Below are positions 8,865 to 15,248 of a stretch of 64,000 bases of DNA, piece by piece; position 1 is the stretch's first letter, and the number at the start of each line of letters is the position of its first letter. The position numbers and the translations under genes were made by a program. The notes below the pieces were generated by a model, which was not told the DNA's origin, made no database searches, and saw only the letters and a list, made by a program, of their open reading frames with translations. The stretch lies in NCBI GenBank assembly GCA_027490195.1, contig JAIXYN010000099.1, positions 62,001-126,000 on the forward strand. The letters run 5' to 3'. Source of the stretch: Verrucomicrobiaceae bacterium. Its GTDB lineage: Bacteria; Verrucomicrobiota; Verrucomicrobiia; Verrucomicrobiales; Verrucomicrobiaceae.

Positions 8865-9079
8865 GCAATCCACTCAAGGTATTCAAAGGCATGAGGCAAG
8901 TCATCCCAGTGGTGCTCGTCTGTTTGTCTGCGCAGAGTTGTAGGCTTAAATTTTGACCATACCCGTCCCAGGCTAGGCCTGGCGGATCAAGTTTGAAGGC
9001 CCGATGCTTGCCGTGGCGGTGAGGAAGCTGGAATCTTTCCCCCATAGCTGCAGTGAACGGCTGCCCACTCATCATCACC

Positions 9080-9886
9080 ATGGCCACACGAATTCTCATC
9101 GTCACCGACCTGCATCAGCGGGCCGTGCTCTATGATGCGTTGATCAAGCTGGCGGGCGAGATCAAACCGGACGCGATCATCCTCGGCGGGGATTTTCTGC
9201 ATCATACAGGTCTATTGCCATATGGGCATACGCAGCAGCTTACAACGACTCAATGCGCGGTGGAACTCCATGCGATTGAAGCGCCGCTCATGCTTGTGCG
9301 CGGCAATCACGAGGACGAGAACTGGTTCGAGTTTCGCGATGCCTGGAAGTCGCTGCACACTTCCGCTCCTGTGCGTTTGAATGGGAGCTTTGCCATGATC
9401 GGAAGTGTTGGTGTGGTGGGATTTCCATGTTTCATGGGGTATCAGCAGCCGTTCAGCGAAGGGCAACCGCTTGGAGGTGAACACTACCAATACTGGTTCA
9501 AGCACCTGCTTGCGGATCACGGCGATGACGCGAAGCGGCTTTGGATCATGCACGAACCGCCGACTGGTACGCAAATTTCCGAGGAAGGATCCCCGGTTGA
9601 AGGGAATGCTTGGTGGAGGGATGCCATTGAGGAGCATCAGCCTGAACTTGTGGTATGTGGTCATGATCACACCACGCCGATCAGTCGTGGTGTGTGGAAG
9701 GACCAAATCGGTGCGACGAACGTCCTCAACGTGGGGCAGAATATGGATGGGCCGCTGCATGCCACGCTGGTGATGGGCGCAGCCTCGGACCGGCTGCAGT
9801 TTGAAAAGCTTGTGGTGGATTCAACTGCATCAGCCAAAACGCACGCAGCTCACGGGTGGCAGATCGGCGCTGAGGCGGTTCCATGA
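9080..9886 (+). CDS. Calcineurin-like metallophosphoesterase
   Basis: A protein of about 268 residues with all the dimetal phosphoesterase motifs in order: D-L-H near the start, G-G-D-F-L-H-H, G-N-H-E-D, a conserved H in I-M-H-E-P-P, and G-H-D-H near the end. Such enzymes hydrolyse phosphomono- or diesters; the substrate cannot be read from the sequence. The start is put at ATG 9080, directly before the first strand and the metal-binding Asp; an in-frame GTG at 9053 is possible. The last 19 codons overlap, on the other strand, the tail of a decayed gene (9830-9985), so the natural C-terminus may have been changed by that event. Confidence 0.85.
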   Translation: MATRILIVTDLHQRAVLYDALIKLAGEIKPDAIILGGDFLHHTGLLPYGHTQQLTTTQCAVELHAIEAPLMLVRGNHEDENWFEFRDAWKSLHTSAPVRLNGSFAMIGSVGVVGFPCFMGYQQPFSEGQPLGGEHYQYWFKHLLADHGDDAKRLWIMHEPPTGTQISEEGSPVEGNAWWRDAIEEHQPELVVCGHDHTTPISRGVWKDQIGATNVLNVGQNMDGPLHATLVMGAASDRLQFEKLVVDSTASAKTHAAHGWQIGAEAVP

Positions 9887-9985
9887 GTCGCCGCTGTTTT
9901 CGCTGATCCAGACGGAGCCCGTGGCGCTGCCGAAGGCGAGGGTGCGGCCGTCGACGGTGAAGTGAACCGAGGGCATTGGCACGTG
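9830..9985 (-). pseudogene. C-terminal remnant of a BNR/sialidase-like repeat protein
   Basis: Read on the minus strand, the segment is an uninterrupted frame of about 50 codons ending at TGA (9830-9832). It encodes V-D-G-R-T-L-A-F-G-S followed by G-S-V-W-I-S-E-N-S-G-D-S-W and L-P-P-V-S-C-V-R-F. That S-x-D-x-G-x-x-W-type block and the closing L-P-P-V pattern are characteristic of the last blade of BNR/WD40-like (exo-alpha-sialidase-type) proteins. It follows the MFS stop codon directly and in the same frame, with no room for the rest of a gene, so it is best read as the leftover 3' end of a deleted gene. Its 3' end runs into the metallophosphoesterase gene. Confidence 0.65.
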
Positions 9986-11257
9986 TTATACCGGCAGGTC
10001 TTCGCCCTGTGTCTCAGGCAGACAAGCGAGGAAAATCAGGCCGAGGAGGAAAAACCCACCAAGGCAGGTGATCGCGGTACGCAGGTCCAAGGTGGATTTC
10101 ATCCAGGCGCTGAGCCAGATGAGCACGGGAGCGGCGAGCAGGCGGCCTGTATTGAAGCAGAAGCCGGAACCCGTGGCGCGCAGATGCGTGGGAAACAGCG
10201 CAGGAAAAAAGGCTGCGTAGCCGGCATGGATGCCCTGAGCAAAGAAGCCGAACACCGGCAGCAGCACGAGCAGCATCGTGTAACTCCCGACATACGAAGG
10301 AAGCCAACAGACGATGGGTGTCATAGCGAGTGCGGCGAGGTGCATGACGACGAAGGTTTTTTTGCAGCCCCAGCGGGCGCTAAGCGGGCCGAAGGCAAGC
10401 ATGCCTGCGCATGCGCCTGCGGTTTGAATGAAGCCAAAGGCGATCTTCGATTTACTGGCCCAGTCAGGATCTCCAGTGCGTTTCAGGAAATCAGCGGCGA
10501 TGTCCTGACCTGCGACCACCACACCCCAGAAGGTGGCGAGGCCGACCATGGCGAGGAGTGCGCCGAAGATCGCGCGTGAGCGCCAGCGCGGCGTGCCGAG
10601 CAGTTCGCTGAAACTGCCCATGCGCTTGGCCTTGGTTTGCCGTGCTTCCTTCCAGGCTTCGGGTTCTTTGATGCTGAGACGCACCCAGAGCACGAGGAGC
10701 GCGGGGATGACGCCGAGCATGTAGGCGGTGCGCCACTGAGTGCCGACCCACAGACCGGAGGCGGCGGCGAGCCAGAGGCCGACGACACTGGTGGCGTGGA
10801 AGATGCCGCCGGCGCGCTCGCGTGCTTCTTTGGGGAAGACTTCTGCCACGAGCGCCGCGCCCACGGCCCACTCGCCTCCTACCCCCATGGCTACGAGAAA
10901 GCGCAGGGTGCCAACTTCCCAGATCTCACCGGCAAAGGCGGTGATGCCCGAGAAGATGGAATAGAAAAGAATGGTCAGCGCCATGACGGGATTGCGGCCC
11001 CATTTGTCTGCGAGAGAGCTGAAGAGCAGGCCGCCAAAAGTGCCGCCGAGAAGGAAGATGCCGAGGAAGCGCTCACCCCATATTTTGACGAGGGGATCGT
11101 CGGCCTTCACATGCAGCAGGTCCGGCAGCATGTCGGCGCGTGTCAGATTGTAGATCTGCCCTTCAAACGCATCAAACACCCAGCCGAGTGAAGCGACGAC
11201 CAGCACCAGCCACTGGTAGCGGGTGACGGTGGAGTACAATTTGGGGGAAGGAGGCAT
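9986..11257 (-). CDS. MFS transporter, metabolite/sialate:H+ symporter type
   Basis: A 423-residue major facilitator protein with about twelve hydrophobic segments. The loop 2-3 signature is present (L-A-D-K-W-G-R-N-P), as is an acid-containing first helix (W-V-F-D-A-F-E-G), typical of the sugar-acid and sialate:H+ (NanT-like) branch. After the sixth span comes a cytosolic loop with R-L-S-I-K-E-P-E-A-W, also typical of that branch. The substrate is unknown; the sialidase-like remnant directly behind the stop codon hints that the neighbourhood once handled glycans. It is divergent from the Cys-cluster gene at 11340. Confidence 0.85.
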   Translation of the reverse strand: MPPSPKLYSTVTRYQWLVLVVASLGWVFDAFEGQIYNLTRADMLPDLLHVKADDPLVKIWGERFLGIFLLGGTFGGLLFSSLADKWGRNPVMALTILFYSIFSGITAFAGEIWEVGTLRFLVAMGVGGEWAVGAALVAEVFPKEARERAGGIFHATSVVGLWLAAASGLWVGTQWRTAYMLGVIPALLVLWVRLSIKEPEAWKEARQTKAKRMGSFSELLGTPRWRSRAIFGALLAMVGLATFWGVVVAGQDIAADFLKRTGDPDWASKSKIAFGFIQTAGACAGMLAFGPLSARWGCKKTFVVMHLAALAMTPIVCWLPSYVGSYTMLLVLLPVFGFFAQGIHAGYAAFFPALFPTHLRATGSGFCFNTGRLLAAPVLIWLSAWMKSTLDLRTAITCLGGFFLLGLIFLACLPETQGEDLPV

Positions 11258-11339
11258 GATTGAGAGAATCAGTCAATCTGAAGGCAGAAGAAATGTCGAA
11301 GCTGAAATGTGGAAAAGTGTTATGGGAAGGTATCCGGTC

Positions 11340-11651
11340 ATGAATCTTGAACCTTCACCATGTCAGAGCTGTGGAGCATGCTGCGCGCAGTATCGCGTCT
11401 CCTTCTACTGGCAGGAGGCGGTGCAGCGTGGTCTGGATGAGAGCATGCTGGTGCAGGTGAGCCCGTGGCAGGTTTGCTTTCTCGGCACAGAGCAACAGCC
11501 GGTGCGCTGCGTGAATCTAGAGGGTGAGGTGGGCGCGTGTGTTTCATGCCGCATCTATGAGCAACGCACGACGCCGTGCCGCAGTGTGGAGATCGGTGAT
11601 GACAAGTGCCTGCAGGCCCGAGCAGCGCATGGACTGGGGGCGTTGGCATGA
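11340..11651 (+). CDS. YkgJ-family cysteine cluster protein
   Basis: A protein of about 103 residues with the CxxCxxCC signature at the N-terminus (C-Q-S-C-G-A-C-C) and further cysteines in V-C-F, V-R-C, A-C-V-S-C and P-C-R, matching the YkgJ/UPF0153 zinc- or iron-chelating domain. Function is unknown in the family; a metal- or Fe-S-binding role is inferred from the cysteines. ATG 11340 lies just before the motif; an in-frame ATG at 11322 is also possible. It is transcribed away from the MFS gene. Confidence 0.8.
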   Translation: MNLEPSPCQSCGACCAQYRVSFYWQEAVQRGLDESMLVQVSPWQVCFLGTEQQPVRCVNLEGEVGACVSCRIYEQRTTPCRSVEIGDDKCLQARAAHGLGALA

Positions 11652-11660
11652 GAGGTGGTT

Positions 11661-11900
11661 TCACACGGGCAACGTCGTTCCTGGAATGGCGACGGGGTAC
11701 CAGCCGTCTGCATAGGGTTTGACCGGCGGTTCGGTGGCCTAGGTAATATTGTCGGGTACGAGGACGCCCTGTGAATTCATGACCTGCTCCCACGTGCTGA
11801 CGTGGCCGGTGTAGCTCATGACGCCCATCATCGTGCTGTGCGCGGCGTAGTCGGCGTCGTTGCGGACTTTGCCGGTGCGGATATTTTCAAAAGGTTTGCG
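11661..11900 (-). pseudogene. C-terminal remnant of a Gfo/Idh/MocA oxidoreductase
   Basis: The minus strand holds an 80-codon frame with a TAG near 11745 and a final TGA at 11661-11663. Before the TAG it reads F-E-N-I-R-T-G-K-V, then A-A-H-S-T-M-M-G-V-M-S-Y-T-G and S-T-W-E-Q-V-M-N-S, the recognisable C-terminal segment of verrucomicrobial and planctomycete Gfo/Idh/MocA proteins (the I-R-x-G-K helix and the Y-T-G-x-x-x-x-W-E-Q end). After the TAG the frame continues with P-P-V-K-P-Y-A-D-G-W-Y-P-V-A-I-P-G, as in the intact tails of that group. The N-terminal NAD domain is absent. A truncated, stop-bearing relic. Confidence 0.7.
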
Positions 11901-11906
11901 ACTGGC

Positions 11907-12323
11907 TTACCCGAGGTGGGCGGCGAGTCGGTCGAAGTTTTCTTCGTTGGAGGGAACGCAGATGGGTTTGAAGCATTCGCAGATTTCGGCGCTGGGGAAT
12001 TGCATGCGCCAAGTCATGCGGGTGCCGCCTTCGGCATCGTCGAAGGTGATGGTCATGCGGAAGTCGGGGGCGAAGTGGTCAAAGACGATGCGCTCGGCTG
12101 GGACGACTTCGATGAAGCGGCTGTGATTGGTGTAGTTCTTGCCGTCGGGACCGTGCATGGTGAATTTCCATTCGCCATCGGGACGGAAGTCGAATTGATC
12201 GAAGGTGTTGGTGAAGCCCTTGGGGCCCCACCATTTGGTGAGCTGCGTTGAGTCGCTGTAAGCGGCGAAGAGCCGTTCGCGGCTGACAGGGAAGATGCGG
12301 GTGCTGATGATTTCCGAGCTCAT
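11907..12323 (-). CDS. SRPBCC/AHSA1-type lipid-pocket protein
   Basis: A 138-residue START/AHSA1-fold protein. Diagnostic features are the N-terminal I-S-T-R-I-F-P-V-S-R-E-R-L-F-A-A-Y, the W-W-G-P-K-G-F motif, the D-F-R-P-D-G-E-W strand and E-V-V-P-A-E-R-I-V-F before the C-terminal helix. Such proteins have a hydrophobic pocket and bind or process small ligands; the ligand is unknown. The ATG overlaps the stop of the upstream VOC gene by an ATGA, so translation is coupled. It is the last intact gene of the TetR-led cluster. Confidence 0.85.
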   Translation of the reverse strand: MSSEIISTRIFPVSRERLFAAYSDSTQLTKWWGPKGFTNTFDQFDFRPDGEWKFTMHGPDGKNYTNHSRFIEVVPAERIVFDHFAPDFRMTITFDDAEGGTRMTWRMQFPSAEICECFKPICVPSNEENFDRLAAHLG

Positions 12324-12745
12324 GCCTTGGCCTCCACCGTGACCATCCAGCCCATGCCGAATTTGTCCTTCAACATGCCGAAGCGTGGTGACCAGAAGGT
12401 CTTGGCCAATGGCATGGTGACATGGCCTTCAGCGGCGAGGGCATGGAAGGCGCAATCAACCTCGGCCTCGGTGGCAAGGCTGAGCGAGAGGAAGAAGCCG
12501 CCGAAGGTGTCGTTACCACCGCAGCCATCGGAGGCGAGGAGGAAGGTGCTGCCCACCTTGAAGCTGGCGTGCATGACCTTGCTTTCATAGCCTTCAGGCA
12601 GAGTGCCGGGTGGCATGGGATCGGGGCTGTCGCTGTAACGCAAGAACATCTGCACTTCGGCACCAATGGAGGACTTGTAAAACTCGAGAGCCTCTTCACA
12701 GCGACCACCGAAGAAGAGGTAGGGTTGGACGAAGGAGTGGGACAT
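12320..12745 (-). CDS. VOC (PhnB-like glyoxalase) family protein
   Basis: A 141-residue protein of the vicinal-oxygen-chelate superfamily, PhnB-like branch: the opening V-Q-P-Y-L-F-F-G-G-R-C-E-E-A-L-E-F-Y, a central V-M-H-A-S-F strand, and the closing W-S-P-R-F-G-M-L-K-D-K-F-G-M-G-W-M-V. PhnB-type proteins lack a proven reaction; the fold usually handles small-molecule ligands. The frame stays open upstream into the neighbouring gene, but homology begins at ATG 12745. It lies between two SRPBCC genes. Confidence 0.85.
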   Translation of the reverse strand: MSHSFVQPYLFFGGRCEEALEFYKSSIGAEVQMFLRYSDSPDPMPPGTLPEGYESKVMHASFKVGSTFLLASDGCGGNDTFGGFFLSLSLATEAEVDCAFHALAAEGHVTMPLAKTFWSPRFGMLKDKFGMGWMVTVEAKA

Positions 12746-12815
12746 GAGAGGGCGAGAGGGAGATCTGGATGTTGAGGTGCTGGAAATGACGAATGACGAA
12801 CAGTGAGGGGGGCGG

Positions 12816-13304
12816 TTAATTTGAGCCCGCGAGTTCGACGAGTTGGTCAAAGGCTTTGCTCCAGCCGTCGATGAAGCCCATGGCGGCGTGTTTTTCGCAG
12901 GCTTCCTTGGTCCAGTGGCGGGCGCGTGCGGTGTAGCGGGTTTTGCCGGTGGGCAGTGTTTCCCAGGTGAGGATGGCGGTGAAGAAGTGATTCGGATTGG
13001 GCTCCCAATTGGGCAGATAGCCGTCGGTGAAGACGAGCTTTTCATTGGGGACGATTTCGAGGTAAACGCCCACATTGGGAAACTCCTGGCCTTCGGGGCT
13101 GCGCATGGTGGTTTTGCAGGTGCCGCCGGGGCGGAGGTCGATCTCGCAGGCAATGGTGGTCCAAGGTTTGGGGGTGAACCATTGGACCACGAGGTCGGGC
13201 TGCGTCCAGCCAGCGTAGAGTTTGGCAGCGGGGACGTCGGTTTCACGAACGAGAACGAGTTCGCGTTCGGAAAGAGGGGATTCGATGGGAGCGGGCAGGG
13301 GCAT
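12816..13304 (-). CDS. SRPBCC/AHSA1-type lipid-pocket protein
   Basis: A 162-residue protein of the AHSA1-like SRPBCC group. It shows the family layout: L-V-L-V-R-E-T-D-V-P-A-A-K-L-Y near the start, a W-F-T-P-K-P-W motif in place of the usual W-W-G-P, D-L-R-P-G-G, and G-V-Y-L-E-I-V-P-N-E-K-L-V-F. The C-terminal helix G-W-S-K-A-F-D-Q-L is also typical. Ligand unknown. It is 12 bases downstream of the GyrI-like gene on the same strand and is related to, but clearly diverged from, the SRPBCC proteins at 11907 and 13800. Confidence 0.85.
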   Translation of the reverse strand: MPLPAPIESPLSERELVLVRETDVPAAKLYAGWTQPDLVVQWFTPKPWTTIACEIDLRPGGTCKTTMRSPEGQEFPNVGVYLEIVPNEKLVFTDGYLPNWEPNPNHFFTAILTWETLPTGKTRYTARARHWTKEACEKHAAMGFIDGWSKAFDQLVELAGSN

Positions 13305-13316
13305 GTTAAGGATGAG

Positions 13317-13778
13317 CTAAAGGAGAGGGTGATTCAGTTCCGTTTGGTAATCGGCGGGATTTGGCGTCGTAGACGGATCTGTCAGGTAGCGCTCCCAGAG
13401 ATTGGGCGCACGGGTGAGGCCCTGGGCTTCGATCATGTCGATGAAGTTGCTCCAAGCATCGCCGAGACCTTCATAAGGGCCGGTGTAAAGGGTGCGTGCG
13501 ACTTTGGCAGCGGGCAGTTCGCTTTGCTTCACCCGACCCACGGATGTCATGGGACTGGAAATGGGCACGCCGACTTCGAAATTGAAGACGCCGGGTGTCA
13601 TGCCGAAGTGATGGGCAAACACGGGCCCGATGGGGCCGATGCCCTGCGCCGAGGCAGCGGCCATTGTCTCCATGATCGCTGGGCCCATCACTTCCTGGAT
13701 TTTGTCACGCGCCACGGTGATGTGAATCACGGCAGCAGGCTGGGCCTCGGTTTGAACAATGGCGAGAGGAGCGAGCAT
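13317..13778 (-). CDS. GyrI-like effector-binding domain protein
   Basis: A 153-residue stand-alone GyrI-like (AraC-type effector-binding) domain. It shows the two-strand/helix repeat, with V-G-V-P-I near the middle, the L-P-A-A-K-V-A-R-T-L-Y-T-G-P-Y-E-G-L-G-D-A-W motif that is diagnostic of this fold, and an N-P-A-D-Y-Q-T-E-L close. Stand-alone forms bind small ligands and can act as hydrolases or sequestering proteins. It sits between two SRPBCC genes in the TetR-led cluster, which argues for a shared ligand. Confidence 0.8.
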   Translation of the reverse strand: MLAPLAIVQTEAQPAAVIHITVARDKIQEVMGPAIMETMAAASAQGIGPIGPVFAHHFGMTPGVFNFEVGVPISSPMTSVGRVKQSELPAAKVARTLYTGPYEGLGDAWSNFIDMIEAQGLTRAPNLWERYLTDPSTTPNPADYQTELNHPLL

Positions 13779-13799
13779 GATGGGCGCTGTGCGAAAAGT

Positions 13800-14339
13800 T
13801 CAGGCTTTCGGTGCGGCTTCAGCGATCTTCTTCAAATTGGCGAGGCCTTCGAGGAACTGGTCGCCGCACATTTTTTCGCAGTCCATGAACATGCCCATGA
13901 TCTTGCCGATGAAGGGCTTCTTGCTCTGCATGGCCCAGGTGATCTTGGTGCCGGTGCCTTCCGGGGTGAAGGTGAACTGCACATCGCTTGTGCCGGCAAA
14001 GGGACGCACGAACTCCAGCTTCATGCCGACCTTTTCATTGGGCTTGCTCTCGATGAGCGTGGTGCTGCCTTCGCCGACTTCATTGTTGCCGGACCACTTG
14101 TAGATGGCACCCACGCCTTCGGACGGGCCTTCGAGGGTCTTCTTCATGCTGGGGTCCAGCTTGGACCATGGTGACCATGCGTCCCACTGGCGGAAGTCGT
14201 TCACGATTTTGAAGACCGCTTCGGGTGTGGCCGTGGTGGTGGCTGAGCGGGTGATGTTCATGTCATCGGACTGAAAAGATGCGATGACGCAGATGATGGC
14301 GATGATGAGAGCAAGGCCGAGGAGGATTTTTTTGATCAT
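13800..14339 (-). CDS. Membrane-anchored SRPBCC family protein
   Basis: A 179-residue protein with an N-terminal membrane anchor (about residues 4-22, I-L-L-G-L-A-L-I-I-A-I-I-C-V-I-A) and a polyketide-cyclase-type SRPBCC domain: a P-E-A-V-F-K-I-V-N-D-F helix, the W-S-P-W motif, G-V-G-A-I-Y-K-W and the T-W-A-M strand near the C-terminus. The intact gene starts at ATG 14339, but the frame stays open upstream through a VOC-family fragment (14340-14543). Regulation is probably by the TetR protein encoded just upstream. Confidence 0.85.
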   Translation of the reverse strand: MIKKILLGLALIIAIICVIASFQSDDMNITRSATTTATPEAVFKIVNDFRQWDAWSPWSKLDPSMKKTLEGPSEGVGAIYKWSGNNEVGEGSTTLIESKPNEKVGMKLEFVRPFAGTSDVQFTFTPEGTGTKITWAMQSKKPFIGKIMGMFMDCEKMCGDQFLEGLANLKKIAEAAPKA

Positions 14340-14543
14340 GGTGTGTGTTGTGTGTTGGATTTGGACAGGGGAATACTTGGCGGCTTCTTTGGAGGACTGG
14401 CAGTTTCCGAGCATGGCGCTCCAGCGCTTCTGCATCTCTTCGGGGGAGACTTTTTCGATCTCGTGCTGGAGCATCCATTCATGGCCGAAGGGATCGCGCA
14501 CGGAGCCGCTGCGGAAGCCGTAGAATAGGGTGAGGAAGCTCAT
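14340..14543 (-). pseudogene. C-terminal fragment of a VOC protein, in frame with the SRPBCC gene
   Basis: A 68-codon stretch from ATG 14543 that encodes the end of a VOC/glyoxalase-like protein: F-Y-G-F-R-S-G-S-V-R-D-P-F-G-H-E-W followed by H-E-I-E-K-V-S-P-E-E-M-Q-K-R-W. That ending is diagnostic of PhnB/glyoxalase VOC proteins, but the N-terminal domain of about 100 residues is missing, replaced by the short M-S-F-L-T-L. There is no stop between it and the SRPBCC gene, so a fusion of about 247 residues could be made. Most likely a relic of a deleted VOC gene in the same cluster. Confidence 0.7.
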
Positions 14544-14550
14544 CGCAGGC

Positions 14551-15180
14551 TCAGGGATTGGCGAACAAACTGTCCACATAGTCGCGGGCCAGTTTGAGAT
14601 TGTGACGAATCAGTTCCTGGGAGCGGCAGGTCTTGCCGACGAGCATGGAGCCCTGCCAAAGACTGTTGAGGAACCAGGCCACCTGCATGGGATCAAACTT
14701 CGTCTTGAGTTTGTGCCGCTTCTTGGCGGCGGTGAGCATTTTGGCCACGTTGGTGGTCCAGAGGTTCAGCTCTTTGTCGCACGCGGCCTGAAACACCGGA
14801 TTCGTGGCGGACATTTCTTGCGACATCATGCCCACCATGCAGACGACGGGATCGTCGCTGCGCCGGGTGAAGCCGACCATGATGTCAAACATGCGGTGCA
14901 GTTGTTCCAATGGATCGAGGGTCGTATCCTTCCATGCATCGGCATAGAGGGCGGTGCCCATCTGACCCCACCACTCGACGGCTGCTTTGCCGAGGGCTTC
15001 CTTGTTCTCGAAGTGGTGGAAGAAGCCACCTTTGGTCATGCCAGCCTCTTTGCAGATCTGATCCACTGAAGTGGCGGAGAAGCCCTGCTGCAGCATGAGG
15101 CGCACGGTGGCGTCGATCAACCGCTGCCGGGTGGCGGCGGGGTCGCGTTCACGCTTGGTGCTGTCGGCTTTCTTGGACAT
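14551..15180 (-). CDS. TetR/AcrR family repressor
   Basis: A 209-residue TetR-type regulator. The N-terminal helix-turn-helix is clear (about residues 18-62): A-T-R-Q-R-L-I-D-A-T, G-F-S-A-T-S-V-D-Q-I, A-G-M-T-K-G-G-F-F-H-H-F. The C-terminal ligand domain is helical and unassigned. It is the first gene of the minus-strand cluster of SRPBCC, GyrI-like and VOC genes and very likely controls them and itself: a strong palindrome lies over its own start codon (15177-15198). No Shine-Dalgarno sequence is visible before ATG 15180, so the message may be leaderless or start further in. Confidence 0.85.
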   Translation of the reverse strand: MSKKADSTKRERDPAATRQRLIDATVRLMLQQGFSATSVDQICKEAGMTKGGFFHHFENKEALGKAAVEWWGQMGTALYADAWKDTTLDPLEQLHRMFDIMVGFTRRSDDPVVCMVGMMSQEMSATNPVFQAACDKELNLWTTNVAKMLTAAKKRHKLKTKFDPMQVAWFLNSLWQGSMLVGKTCRSQELIRHNLKLARDYVDSLFANP

Positions 15181-15198
15181 ACAAACTGGTTGGTATGT
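15177..15198. promoter_or_regulatory. TetR operator palindrome over the start codon
   Basis: A 22-bp inverted repeat whose half sites (ACATACAAACT and GGTTGGTATGT on the plus strand) match at 9 of 11 positions, with the outer six bases perfect (ACATAC/GTATGT). It covers the ATG of the TetR gene on the minus strand. The size, symmetry and position fit a TetR-family operator for autoregulation; this is inferred from sequence only. Confidence 0.7.
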
Positions 15199-15248
15199 AA
15201 AAAGATGAAGACTGATGGCAAACTTTTTTTGCTGAGCCGGTCAGGCGA

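Noticed and set aside
8865-9079. Search for a gene between the formate dehydrogenase and metallophosphoesterase genes
   Set aside because: Short frames exist on both strands, but none has a start context or recognisable sequence.
12746-13246. Upstream extension of the VOC gene frame
   Set aside because: It overlaps the neighbouring SRPBCC gene in another frame and consists of Pro/Ser/Ala-rich shadow sequence; VOC homology begins at 12745.
12843-14174. Plus-strand open frame of about 440 codons
   Set aside because: Crosses three real minus-strand genes (SRPBCC, GyrI-like, SRPBCC); composition is that of a codon mirror.
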